A stretch of DNA of 64,000 bases from Holdemania massiliensis (lineage in GTDB: Bacteria > Bacillota_I > Bacilli_A > Erysipelotrichales > Erysipelotrichaceae), in NCBI RefSeq assembly GCF_022440805.1, contig NZ_JAKNTK010000001.1, positions 1,550,001 to 1,614,000 on the forward strand, read 5' to 3'. Below are positions 44,244 through 52,380 of the stretch, piece after piece. Made by a program: the position numbers and the translations under genes. Under the pieces are notes generated by a model that saw nothing but the letters and a program-made list of their open reading frames with translations, was not told the origin of the DNA and did no database searches. The number at the start of each line of letters is the position of its first letter. The stretch's first letter is position 1.

Positions 44244-45257
44244 ATGAGTATTTTAGTCACAGGCGGCACCGGTTTTATCGGCAGCCACACAACAGTGGAA
44301 CTGATCAACGCAGGTTATGATGTTGTCATTATCGACAACCTGGTCAATTCCTGCAAAGGCGTAGTGGATCGGATTGAAAAGATCACCGGAAAGCGGCCGC
44401 GTTTTTATGAAAATGATTTGCTGGATAAAGCGGCGGTGGAAAAGGTTTTTGAAGAAAATGAGATCAAAGCGGTCATTCACTTTGCCGGATTGAAAGCGGT
44501 CGGGGAATCGGTAACGATCCCTTTGACCTATTATCACAACAACTTAACCGGCACGCTGATTCTGTGTGAGGTCATGAAGGAACACAACTGCAAGAAGATC
44601 GTGTTCTCTTCCAGCGCCACAGTCTACGGTGATCCGCATAAGGTACCGATCACAGAGGATTTTCCGTTATCGACAACGAATCCTTACGGTTCAACAAAGC
44701 TGATGATCGAACGGATTTTAAGCGATGTCTTCGTTTCCGATACGGACTGGAGCATCATGCTGCTGCGCTACTTCAATCCGATCGGCGCGCATAAGAGCGG
44801 GCTGTTGGGAGAAACGCCAAACGGCATTCCGAACAACCTTGTGCCGTACATCGCTCAGGTTGCCACCGGCAAGCGCGAATTTTTGCGGGTTTGGGGCAAT
44901 GACTACAATACGGTCGATGGTACCGGCGTGCGCGACTACATCCACGTCGTCGATCTGGCGTTAGGGCACATCAAGGCTGTTGAATATGTTCTGAAAAACA
45001 AAGGAGTGGAAGCAGTCAATCTGGGAACCGGTCACGGCTATTCTGTGCTGCAGGTCAAGGATGCCTTTGCCAAAGCCAGCGGTAAGGAAATTCCATATAA
45101 GATCATGCCGCGCCGGCCAGGCGATATCGCTACCTGCTATGCGGATACAGTCAAAGCTAAAAAGCTGCTGGGCTGGAGTGCCCAGTACGGCATTGATGAA
45201 ATGTGCCAGGATTCCTGGTATTTCCAGCAGCAGAATCCGGACGGGATTACTGAATAA
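44244..45257 (+). CDS. galE: UDP-glucose 4-epimerase
   Basis: Interconverts UDP-glucose and UDP-galactose, supplying galactose for wall glycans or entering it into glycolysis. The 337-residue extended short-chain dehydrogenase has the NAD loop TGGTGFIGSHT, Ser in FSSSATVYG near 125 and the catalytic Tyr-x3-Lys in NPYGSTK near 148. AGGAGG lies 8 bases before the ATG. No galK or galT is adjacent. It ends in its own terminator. Confidence 0.95.
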   Translation: MSILVTGGTGFIGSHTTVELINAGYDVVIIDNLVNSCKGVVDRIEKITGKRPRFYENDLLDKAAVEKVFEENEIKAVIHFAGLKAVGESVTIPLTYYHNNLTGTLILCEVMKEHNCKKIVFSSSATVYGDPHKVPITEDFPLSTTNPYGSTKLMIERILSDVFVSDTDWSIMLLRYFNPIGAHKSGLLGETPNGIPNNLVPYIAQVATGKREFLRVWGNDYNTVDGTGVRDYIHVVDLALGHIKAVEYVLKNKGVEAVNLGTGHGYSVLQVKDAFAKASGKEIPYKIMPRRPGDIATCYADTVKAKKLLGWSAQYGIDEMCQDSWYFQQQNPDGITE

Positions 45258-45272
45258 CCAACTAAACGAGGA

Positions 45273-45300
45273 AAGCAGTCGTGAACAGGCTGCTTTTTTT
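45273..45300 (+). terminator. Intrinsic terminator after galE
   Basis: AAGCAGTC / GGCTGCTT (one G-U) with a 7-base loop and seven T. Confidence 0.87.
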
Positions 45301-45422
45301 GTTAACTGGGAAAGTACTCTAAAGAGCCGAGAAGAGAAAAAGTGCCAAAAAGGCACAATAAAAACCAGCAAGTAAGGATTAGAAATATTAAGATGTTAGA
45401 AAGGGTACCTAAGTAAATTAAT

Positions 45423-45572
45423 TCATTTTTTACGATATAAAGTATCACGATGACATTTGGAACATTGGAAACAAGGAGGATCACTTTCTCCAATCTCTTT
45501 TAAAAAGTCAGCTTCTTCACCATATACAAAATCTGGGATATTTTCCTCATGTCCACAATGGATGCATTTCAT
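45423..45572 (-). CDS. Small zinc-ribbon protein (49 aa)
   Basis: A short minus-strand gene in the 518-base gap between galE and the flavoprotein gene. The 49-residue product has two Cys pairs, CIHC at residues 3-6 and CFQCSKC at 34-40, with basic ends, consistent with one zinc ribbon. The acidic middle reads EEADFLKEIGE. No clear ribosome site precedes ATG 45572. The frame stays open upstream with protein-like codons as far as a stop near 45645, so it might be the end of a longer, truncated gene. The sequence around it is more AT-rich than the flanks. Function unknown; the rest of the gap shows nothing else. Confidence 0.45.
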   Translation of the reverse strand: MKCIHCGHEENIPDFVYGEEADFLKEIGESDPPCFQCSKCHRDTLYRKK

Positions 45573-45790
45573 CGTGATATAGCTTTCGCGAGCTACATCG
45601 CTTTCTTGTTGGTAAAGTTCTATGCAAAGGCAGAGTCCTTGTCTCTAAATGAAAACAATCTTACTGGATATACTTTTTTATAGCTGATGAAAGGCAGAAT
45701 AGATTAAGAGGAACGTCACAAAGGAAGGACAAGTTCATCGAAAGGTTAAAAAAATTGAACTTTCTGTTGATGGAGAATGCAATGTGAAAA

Positions 45791-45799
45791 TGTTATCAT
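45791..45799 (+). promoter_or_regulatory. Extended -10 promoter of the FMN/FAD reductase gene
   Basis: TGT followed by TATCAT, 20 bases before the start codon at 45819. A TTGATG at 45767 is too far away (21 bases) to be an ideal -35. Confidence 0.4.
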
Positions 45800-45818
45800 G
45801 TCTTTGGAGGGAAGGAAA

Positions 45819-47846
45819 ATGAAAAAAATAACAACCAGTCTTTTAGCTTTATTGATGATTCTGTCCGTCACGGCCTGTTCTTCAGTCCAAGAAGAAACCT
45901 TTGAGGGCTCAGCACAGGGGTACGGCGGAACGGTAACCGCCAAAGTCACATTCAAAGCCGACAAGATGACATCCGTGGCAGTGGTAGCACCTGATGAAAC
46001 TGAAGGTGTAGGATCTCGGGCAGTTGAGGAACTGCCGGAGAAAATTGTCGCAGCCAACAGTGCCGACGTCGATGTCTGCGCTGGAGCAACAATGACGTCC
46101 AAAGCCATCTTATCTGCGGTGAAGCAGGCCATCGGCAAGAAAAAAGGAGAAACTGAGAGCACAACGGCGATGACAGAGGGTACCTACAGTGCTGTCGTCG
46201 CCGGTCATAATGGTGAAATGACTGTGGAAACAACTGTGGATTCAACTTCTATCCTGGAGGTAAAAATCATCAGTCATACGGAAACCTATGGGATCGGATA
46301 TGGTTCCGTAATGACACCGGTTGAGGTGCTGCCGCAGCGAATCGTTGAACATCAAACACTGAACGTGGATAATGTCTCGGCAGCGACCGTAACATCATCC
46401 GCGATCAAAGCGGGGGTCCGCGACTGTCTGACCCAGGCCGGAGCGAGTGAAACCGCGATGAGTGAAGCGGCACCGAAGGCAAATCCGACAGAGGCGGAAT
46501 ATACAGTGGATATCGCAGTTATCGGCGGTGGAGCTGCCGGATTAACAGCGGCCAATACCGCCTTGGATGAAGGCAAAACCGTACTGTTGGTCGAAAAGAT
46601 GGGAATTACCGGCGGCTCGACAGTTCAAAGCGGAGGGAATATCTTTGCGGCAGGAACGACGGCGCAGAAGGCCAATGGTGTTGAAGACAGCGCGGAGGAT
46701 CTCAATCAGTTTTTAATGAGCTATGATGAAGATCAGCTGCTGAATGCGGAAATGATTCAGGACTATGCTGAGCATATTGCGGAAGATTTAGATTATCTGG
46801 CTGATCAAGGCGTCCAGGTCACTTATGTGACAACCGCACAGCCGACATTGACGCCTAATCGGCTGCATCTGACCAGCCCGAAAAACGAAATCGCTTCCGG
46901 GATCGGCGGCGGGATTACCGTGCCGTTAACGAAATCCATGCTGGAAAAGGGCGGCACACTGCTTTTGGAAACTCGTGCTGAAGCGCTTTTAACCGATGAA
47001 CAGGGTCAAGTCATCGGCGTTCAGGCTGTTAATCAGAGCGGAGAAACTGTAACGATTCATGCGCATTCGGTGATTCTGACAACCGGCGGCTATGGTTCCA
47101 ACCCGGAAATGACAGCACGCTTTGCATCGTTTAATCCGATCTTCAATTCCGCTGCGAGCAGTACCGGAGATGGATTGACGATGGCGGGTGAAATCGGCGC
47201 TCAGATCTTTGATTCCAACGGTCTTCAGTTGCAATATGTCGATTTCAATACCGGTGAAACCGGCAGCACAGCTTCCGGCCTAGTTGTGGATATGCAGGGG
47301 AAGCGGCTGGCTAACGAACACAGTTATCAATCGGTTTCTGCCGAAGCTTTTAAGCGTGAAAACAGCGCGGTGAATTATTATATTACAGCGACTAAGGACG
47401 GCGTATGCGCTGAACCATATCCAACGGTTCAATACGGTGTCACTTTGGAAAATGCCGTCAAAGCGTCAAGTTTAGAAGAACTCGCTACACTGATCAAAGT
47501 GGATCCATCAGTTTTGAAAGCTACTGTTGAGCGCTATAACGATTTGTGTGCCAAGGGAACGGATGAAGACTTTGCAAAGCCTGCGGACTGGATGATTCCT
47601 GTAGAAGGTGATACGTATTATGCTTTTGCTCGCTATCCAGTTGCGGCAGCGACTTTCGGCGGCCTAGTGATCGACGCTCAGGGCCGTGTTCTGAATCAGG
47701 ATAACAAACCGATTTCTGGTTTGTATGCAGCTGGAGAAGTTGCTTTAACCGGTGTTTTTGCCAATGTTTATCCAAGCTGCGGTCTGGCGATCGGCAATTC
47801 CATTCACATGGCTAGAAATGCAGCTGTCACAGCCTGCGGGGAATAA
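45819..47846 (+). CDS. Extracellular flavoprotein reductase with two FMN-binding domains
   Basis: A 675-residue lipoprotein (TA-C lipobox, Cys20) of the fumarate/urocanate reductase class. Two FMN-binding domains come first (about 27-105 and 118-203), each with a likely covalent FMN threonine: Thr91 in DVCAGATMTS and Thr190 in NVSAATVTS. These would be flavinylated by an ApbE-type transferase. The FAD_binding_2 domain then begins at DIAVIGGGAAGLTAANTA (about 231) and runs to the end, with VLTTGGYGSN and YAAGEVALTGVF. Such proteins pass electrons from the membrane to organic acceptors such as fumarate, urocanate or cinnamates. ATG 45819 follows GGAGG. The acceptor cannot be read from sequence. 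Confidence 0.88.
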   Translation: MKKITTSLLALLMILSVTACSSVQEETFEGSAQGYGGTVTAKVTFKADKMTSVAVVAPDETEGVGSRAVEELPEKIVAANSADVDVCAGATMTSKAILSAVKQAIGKKKGETESTTAMTEGTYSAVVAGHNGEMTVETTVDSTSILEVKIISHTETYGIGYGSVMTPVEVLPQRIVEHQTLNVDNVSAATVTSSAIKAGVRDCLTQAGASETAMSEAAPKANPTEAEYTVDIAVIGGGAAGLTAANTALDEGKTVLLVEKMGITGGSTVQSGGNIFAAGTTAQKANGVEDSAEDLNQFLMSYDEDQLLNAEMIQDYAEHIAEDLDYLADQGVQVTYVTTAQPTLTPNRLHLTSPKNEIASGIGGGITVPLTKSMLEKGGTLLLETRAEALLTDEQGQVIGVQAVNQSGETVTIHAHSVILTTGGYGSNPEMTARFASFNPIFNSAASSTGDGLTMAGEIGAQIFDSNGLQLQYVDFNTGETGSTASGLVVDMQGKRLANEHSYQSVSAEAFKRENSAVNYYITATKDGVCAEPYPTVQYGVTLENAVKASSLEELATLIKVDPSVLKATVERYNDLCAKGTDEDFAKPADWMIPVEGDTYYAFARYPVAAATFGGLVIDAQGRVLNQDNKPISGLYAAGEVALTGVFANVYPSCGLAIGNSIHMARNAAVTACGE

Positions 47847-47850
47847 CAAT

Positions 47851-47882
47851 AAACGGTGCTTTCAACGAGCGCCGTTTTCATT
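47851..47882 (+). terminator. Intrinsic terminator after the FMN/FAD reductase gene
   Basis: AAACGGTGCT / AGCGCCGTTT (one G-U), 7-base loop, followed by a T-rich tract. Confidence 0.82.
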
Positions 47883-47888
47883 TACAAT
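47860..47888 (+). promoter_or_regulatory. Possible promoter of the LysR gene
   Basis: TACAAT at 47883-47888 with a poor -35 TTTCAA at 47860-47865 (17-base spacer). The -10 ends only six bases before the ATG, which would give a leaderless transcript. Confidence 0.4.
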
Positions 47889-47894
47889 AGACTT

Positions 47895-48809
47895 ATGAAT
47901 ATTAACGAGTTGAAATATTTTATTAAAGTGGCAGAAGCAAAAAGCTTATCCAAGGCGGCCAATGAACTGTTTATTTCCTATCAGGGACTTTCAAAGTCAT
48001 TAAAAAATTTGGAAACCGAGCTGGGCTGCCCGCTGTTCGAAAAAAATCGTTTTGCGGCAAAACTGACAGAATATGGAGAGGAACTTTACCGGAGCGCAAA
48101 ACTGATCGTCGGTGAATGGGAAAACCTGCAGCTTTCACTCGGCCAAATTCAGCGCCGCAAAAATAAGCTGTTTCATATCGGCATCGCGATGGGTGTGGAT
48201 ATTCCGTTTCCTGACTTTCATCGCAGGCTGGATCAATTTCTGACTAACCATAGCGATGTCATCATGATCGACGCCTGGGATTCCTATTGTGAAGAAAAGC
48301 TGGAAAGCGGTGAGCTGGACATTGCGGTGACCTTCGGTCCGGTTGATGAACAGCGCTTTGATTCCACAATGCTGCTTCAGGGATCTCTGGCAGCGATCGT
48401 GGATGACCATCATCCGCTGGCCGAGCGTGATATGTTATCCATCGCGGATTTGCAAGGCCAAAAAATCATTACGGTCAACCGCTATTTCCGCAATTATGAC
48501 ATTCTTATGCAGGCCTGTCTGGCACAGGGTTTTAAACCGGATATCGTATTGAATACTGTGAATTTAACCGCGACCCTGATCGCCTGTCAGGATAAGAATA
48601 CAATCGGTATTTCCAACAATCTCTCCTATTTCAAAAAAACAGTTGTCGGCTATCGGATTATCCCTGTTGCCGGACCGAATACCACCTGTCAGATCAATCT
48701 GTTGATCCATTCCAAGCAGAGAAAGAATAAGGAAATTCTGCGGTTAAAGCAGGAATTGATGCGGTGTCTTTTTGTGGATTCGGAGTCTTTGGCGAAAGAG
48801 CTTCGCTGA
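47895..48809 (+). CDS. LysR-family transcriptional regulator
   Basis: A 304-residue regulator with an N-terminal winged helix (1-62; FIKVAEAKSLSKAANELFISYQGLSKSLKNLE) and a periplasmic-binding-like effector domain from about 90. It follows the flavoprotein reductase gene in the same direction, so control of that gene or of the other redox genes here is plausible. ATG 47895 is where homology to LysR begins; there is no Shine-Dalgarno sequence, unlike nearly all other genes in the window. Confidence 0.9.
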   Translation: MNINELKYFIKVAEAKSLSKAANELFISYQGLSKSLKNLETELGCPLFEKNRFAAKLTEYGEELYRSAKLIVGEWENLQLSLGQIQRRKNKLFHIGIAMGVDIPFPDFHRRLDQFLTNHSDVIMIDAWDSYCEEKLESGELDIAVTFGPVDEQRFDSTMLLQGSLAAIVDDHHPLAERDMLSIADLQGQKIITVNRYFRNYDILMQACLAQGFKPDIVLNTVNLTATLIACQDKNTIGISNNLSYFKKTVVGYRIIPVAGPNTTCQINLLIHSKQRKNKEILRLKQELMRCLFVDSESLAKELR

Positions 48810-48882
48810 AGATCAAAAGACACGATGACCTAGAATATAAAAATCAGAAGGTCAGAGAGCAGAAAAACGGCTTCCTAAATAA

Positions 48883-48896
48883 TTTACTATAGTAAA
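48883..48896 (+). promoter_or_regulatory. Palindromic operator candidate TTTAC-N4-GTAAA
   Basis: The perfect palindrome TTTACTATAGTAAA ends two bases before the -35 of the next gene. Related copies occur at 52235 and 52281. Confidence 0.5.
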
Positions 48897-48898
48897 CC

Positions 48899-48927
48899 TT
48901 GTTGGCTTCCGCGGACTGTGATACAAT
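48899..48927 (+). promoter_or_regulatory. Promoter of the S41-like gene
   Basis: TTGTTG (48899-48904), 17-base spacer, TACAAT (48922-48927) preceded by TGA (extended -10). Confidence 0.65.
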
Positions 48928-48954
48928 GAAGCCGGTGTTTAAAGGAGGAGTTTT

Positions 48955-50202
48955 ATGCCCCGATATGATCAATTATTTCAGGAAATTGTCCATACTCTAA
49001 AAGAAGATTACGCCGGCTTTGTGATGTGTCAGGATCATCATGATCCGCGGCCTTACGTCCATACGATAGGCACGGCGTTTATGCAGAAGACACTGAATGA
49101 GGATTTATTTTTCCGACAGGTCAATCAATATCTGGCAGAGACGACAGACCGCAATCTGCGCTTTCAGCGCCGTCCAAATTCTGATTATCAACCCTTTACT
49201 AATGGCTTTTTCACCCGTCGGACAGGCGCAGTGCTGACGATCAGCGAGGTCAGGGAAGAAGACCGGCTGCAGCCAAAGGATGAAATTGTTGCGATTAACG
49301 GTCAGCCGCTGAGCTTTTATACCGAAACGCTGAATAAGAAAATCTTTTACGCGGAAGAAAAGGAACGTCAGCTCTGGACCGGCTTTTTAAAGATGGCGGA
49401 TCGGATATCGGTGCGGCGAAACGGCCAGATTCATGAAGTGACATTACGGCGATTTCCAAAAAGGGAAATTGTGAAAACGAATACATTTGCGATAGAAGAA
49501 GGCTGTGCGGTATTGCGGATTGAACGGATTGACGAAACCCTGGAAGCTTTGGTGGAGGCGCATCAGACTGCGCTGGCAGAGGCTCAGAAAGTGATTCTGG
49601 ATTTGCGACGCTGCGAGGAAGGTTGGGAATCTTCGATGCTTTGTCTGCTGCCATATATCCTTGATCATCCGATGTCGATCGCGGAAGTGATGGAGGGACA
49701 GGGACTTCTGACCCATTATACTGAGAAGAACTGCCGCCGGCGCATCAAACAGCTGGAAGCGATGAAATCAGATCCGCAGCTGGAACCGATGATCAGCGAA
49801 ATGATTGAAGAACTCAAAGCCAAAGCCGGTCTGGGATGGATTCTGGAAACAGAGGCGGATTGGGGAGTGGATGAGGAAGAATTGATCCATCCCGTTAACG
49901 CAGAGCGCAGAACCGTTGTAATTCTTGATTTTCTGACTGCCGGTGCTGCAGAAGAACTGGCAGAGCTGGCTTCTCAATCCGCTCGCTGTACGCTTGTTGG
50001 CAGGATGAGCAGCGGACGATATCAGACCTGCAATCTGATTTCAGTTGTGTTTGATGATCAGTTTCAGCTGGACTATCCGATCAGCCGCCGCAAGGCCTGG
50101 AACAAGGATCAGCCACGGGGAGTTCGTTGCGACATCGAGCTAGCCTGGACACCGCAGGAATGGGATGAAGATCTTTTGATGGAAGCAGCGAAAACAGTTT
50201 AA
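48955..50202 (+). CDS. S41/C-terminal-processing-peptidase-like protein, probably inactive
   Basis: The 415-residue protein has a PDZ-like segment (about 85-130, ISEVREEDRLQPKDEIVAINGQ) followed by a region shaped like the S41 core (AQKVILDLRRCEEGW, then VVILDFLTAGAAEELAELASQ and CTLVGRMSSGRY). In active S41 peptidases the matching strand-loop carries a catalytic serine (SASE-type); here TAGAAE has none. There is no signal peptide or membrane helix, so it should be cytosolic, which is unusual for the group. AAGGAGGAG precedes the ATG. It has its own promoter and terminator. A scaffolding or binding role is possible; function unknown. Confidence 0.7.
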   Translation: MPRYDQLFQEIVHTLKEDYAGFVMCQDHHDPRPYVHTIGTAFMQKTLNEDLFFRQVNQYLAETTDRNLRFQRRPNSDYQPFTNGFFTRRTGAVLTISEVREEDRLQPKDEIVAINGQPLSFYTETLNKKIFYAEEKERQLWTGFLKMADRISVRRNGQIHEVTLRRFPKREIVKTNTFAIEEGCAVLRIERIDETLEALVEAHQTALAEAQKVILDLRRCEEGWESSMLCLLPYILDHPMSIAEVMEGQGLLTHYTEKNCRRRIKQLEAMKSDPQLEPMISEMIEELKAKAGLGWILETEADWGVDEEELIHPVNAERRTVVILDFLTAGAAEELAELASQSARCTLVGRMSSGRYQTCNLISVVFDDQFQLDYPISRRKAWNKDQPRGVRCDIELAWTPQEWDEDLLMEAAKTV

Positions 50203-50232
50203 TTCCTGATTGGACAGTTTAATAAGACAATT

Positions 50233-50278
50233 AAAAAGCCGAAGACAAAGCAGAGAACGCTGTGCCTGCGGCTTTTTC
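50233..50278 (+). terminator. Intrinsic terminator after the S41-like gene
   Basis: AAAAAGCCG / CGGCTTTTT outer arms with an inner CAG/CTG stem; T-rich on both strands, so possibly bidirectional. Confidence 0.8.
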
Positions 50279-50282
50279 TTAT

Positions 50283-50316
50283 AAAAAAACGGCGGACAAG
50301 CAAACTTATCCGTCGT
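50283..50316 (-). terminator. Intrinsic terminator of the Tat-exported flavoprotein gene
   Basis: On the minus strand a 12-base stem with one mismatch (ACGACGGATAAG against CTTGTCCGCCGT) and loop TTTG ends in seven T. Confidence 0.82.
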
Positions 50317-50322
50317 AAGTCA

Positions 50323-52197
50323 TTATTCTTCGCTGATGAACTGACCTGCCAGCCGGCCATGCGTTACCGCCATGCCGATGGAATTGCCTGCGCAAGGCGT
50401 AGAATAGCCTAATCCATAGCGTCCGCCCAGGCAGTTGCCGGCTGCGTAAAGACCTTTGATCTTCTTTCCGCTCATGTCCAGCACATTCTGTCGTTTATCA
50501 GTAACCAGTCCGGACATCGTCACCATCATCGGCGTCGGTTTGTCATTCTTAGCGCTCTTGACAGCGTAGAATGGGGCTTCATCCACCGGAATCATACAGG
50601 AAGCATCTTTACCAAAATCGGTGTCTTTTCCGGCATAGCACAGCTGGTTGTAAGCTTCAATCGAAGCCAGGAAGGCTTCTTTTGCTTCGCCGCTGTACCC
50701 CAGATACTCCGCCAGTTCTTCCAAAGAATCAGCTTTGATGACCGTGGATTCCATTCGCTCCGCAACGGTGCAGCCGCGAACAGTGCCGCCTTCCGGTCCG
50801 CTGATTAAAGCGTCCATATCGTTGATCAGATCTATGTAATACTGCGGCCGTCCGGCATTCGGCCCGCCATGTTCCAGACCGGAAGCACAAACGGACTTGA
50901 GCCACTTCTTGTCGGTGACCAAACACAGCGTCCCTTCCGGCTGACGGGCACAGGCCGTCTGCGCAGCGGAGAGATTGCCCTCATTGGTGAAACGTTCACC
51001 TTCGCTGTTAAGCCACAGCATCGCATTGCAGCCCCAAGGTCCGCTCGGTCCACCACCCAAAAGCATGCTTCCGCGCGGTGCTGGCTCAATCATTCCGCCG
51101 GCCCAGCAGCCCATTTTGACGGCTTCGCCCTTGCGTCCGCCCATGAAGGAGAAGAAGTCCGGCTGTTCGCCGCCGGCGCGTTCAAAACGTTCCATATATT
51201 CGTTGAGCAGCGCCCAGCACATGTCGGCATTGCCTGCGTAATCTCCACCGCACAGAATGACACCTTTGGTGGTGTTGTACTTGATGTAGCGGCCATCGCT
51301 GGCTTTGCCGGCCAGTCCAATGATCTCTTTACTTTCATTTTGCAGCAGCACCACGGCTTCGGTACCATAGTACCACTGCGCTCCCAGCTGTACAGCTTTG
51401 TCGATACAGGCCTGATTGATCAGCGGCAGAACGGAGTTGGCCGCAACGCCCTGAATTGGCTGATCATTGTACTGTCCCATAAACTGCGCGGTCGCCGCCC
51501 ATGTCTTGGTGCCTGGAGTCATCGGGTAGTCATACCGCAGGCAATCGTACAGATCTTTTCCTGCTTGAATTTTGGCATAATCCATATTGGCCTGCATGAT
51601 CAGCCAGCCATCCGGCGTATTATCATAGGTGTAGGCTTTTGGATCAACGCCCATTTCTTTGGCGACCTCCAGCATATGATCCAGTGTCGGTCCTGAATTG
51701 TGAACATACGATTTGACAATGGCCGGGAAGCAGCGTCCGCCGGAGCGGGTGACAAATTCATTGACGACCTCGCCCAGATCATAGGTGCCAAAACCAATTT
51801 CCTGCTGGAGCTTGGAGTTGAACGCTCCAATATCTTCGCCATACCAGGTGAACATATCTTCTTCCATCCGTTCCAGCACGGCGACTTTCATTCCGGACTC
51901 CGCAGCGGCCAAGGCAGCCTGTACGCCGGCATGTCCGCCGCCGACCACCACGACATCGACATCGATTTCTTCAGCGTAATCGGTAATGACCGGAGCTTCA
52001 CCTAACCAGTCGCCGGGTCCAGAATAACCGGTGATTCGTCCGGCTGGGGCAGAAGCGGTTGGAGCATCAGGTGTGGCAGAGGGAGTCGTGGATTCGCTGC
52101 TGCATCCGGCCAAAAGCCCTGCAGCCGCAACACCAAAGGCACTGGCAGCAGCACCTTTGATAAAATCACGACGTGAGATTCCTTTTTTGTAACTCAT
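50323..52197 (-). CDS. Tat-exported FAD-dependent reductase lipoprotein
   Basis: A 624-residue flavoprotein with a twin-arginine signal (SRRDFIKGAAA) that also ends in a lipobox (LAG-C, about residue 32), then a Ser/Thr/Pro linker. The FAD_binding_2 domain starts at VDVVVVGGGHAGVQAALAAAE near 79 and ends with LYAAGNCLGGRYGLGYSTPCAGNSIG. It lacks FMN-binding domains, so it would need a separate electron donor. Folded export by Tat fits a cofactor loaded in the cytoplasm. AAAGGAG precedes the ATG. Likely a respiratory reductase for an organic acceptor; substrate unknown. It is divergent from the MATE gene. Confidence 0.88.
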   Translation of the reverse strand: MSYKKGISRRDFIKGAAASAFGVAAAGLLAGCSSESTTPSATPDAPTASAPAGRITGYSGPGDWLGEAPVITDYAEEIDVDVVVVGGGHAGVQAALAAAESGMKVAVLERMEEDMFTWYGEDIGAFNSKLQQEIGFGTYDLGEVVNEFVTRSGGRCFPAIVKSYVHNSGPTLDHMLEVAKEMGVDPKAYTYDNTPDGWLIMQANMDYAKIQAGKDLYDCLRYDYPMTPGTKTWAATAQFMGQYNDQPIQGVAANSVLPLINQACIDKAVQLGAQWYYGTEAVVLLQNESKEIIGLAGKASDGRYIKYNTTKGVILCGGDYAGNADMCWALLNEYMERFERAGGEQPDFFSFMGGRKGEAVKMGCWAGGMIEPAPRGSMLLGGGPSGPWGCNAMLWLNSEGERFTNEGNLSAAQTACARQPEGTLCLVTDKKWLKSVCASGLEHGGPNAGRPQYYIDLINDMDALISGPEGGTVRGCTVAERMESTVIKADSLEELAEYLGYSGEAKEAFLASIEAYNQLCYAGKDTDFGKDASCMIPVDEAPFYAVKSAKNDKPTPMMVTMSGLVTDKRQNVLDMSGKKIKGLYAAGNCLGGRYGLGYSTPCAGNSIGMAVTHGRLAGQFISEE

Positions 52198-52234
52198 AAG
52201 TTCTCCTTTCCTAAAAGTTTATTTAGATAAAATA

Positions 52235-52294
52235 TTTACCTTGGTAAAATAAGATATCTGTGAACATCTTATCACATTAGTTTACGATAGTAAA
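52235..52294. promoter_or_regulatory. Two TTTAC-N4-GTAAA operator candidates in the divergent promoter region
   Basis: TTTACCTTGGTAAA at 52235-52248 and TTTACGATAGTAAA at 52281-52294 lie between the flavoprotein gene (minus) and the MATE gene (plus). Both share the arms of the palindrome at 48883, suggesting one regulator for this region. Confidence 0.5.
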
Positions 52295-52333
52295 TTAGTA
52301 AGTGAGAAATGTTGACGAAAGAGACGACAAAAT

Positions 52334-52362
52334 TTGACATTCGTTGATGATTGCATGATAAT
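52334..52362 (+). promoter_or_regulatory. Promoter of the MATE gene
   Basis: Perfect TTGACA (52334-52339), 17-base spacer, GATAAT (52357-52362). Confidence 0.65.
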
Positions 52363-52380
52363 TAATTCGGTGATGATATT

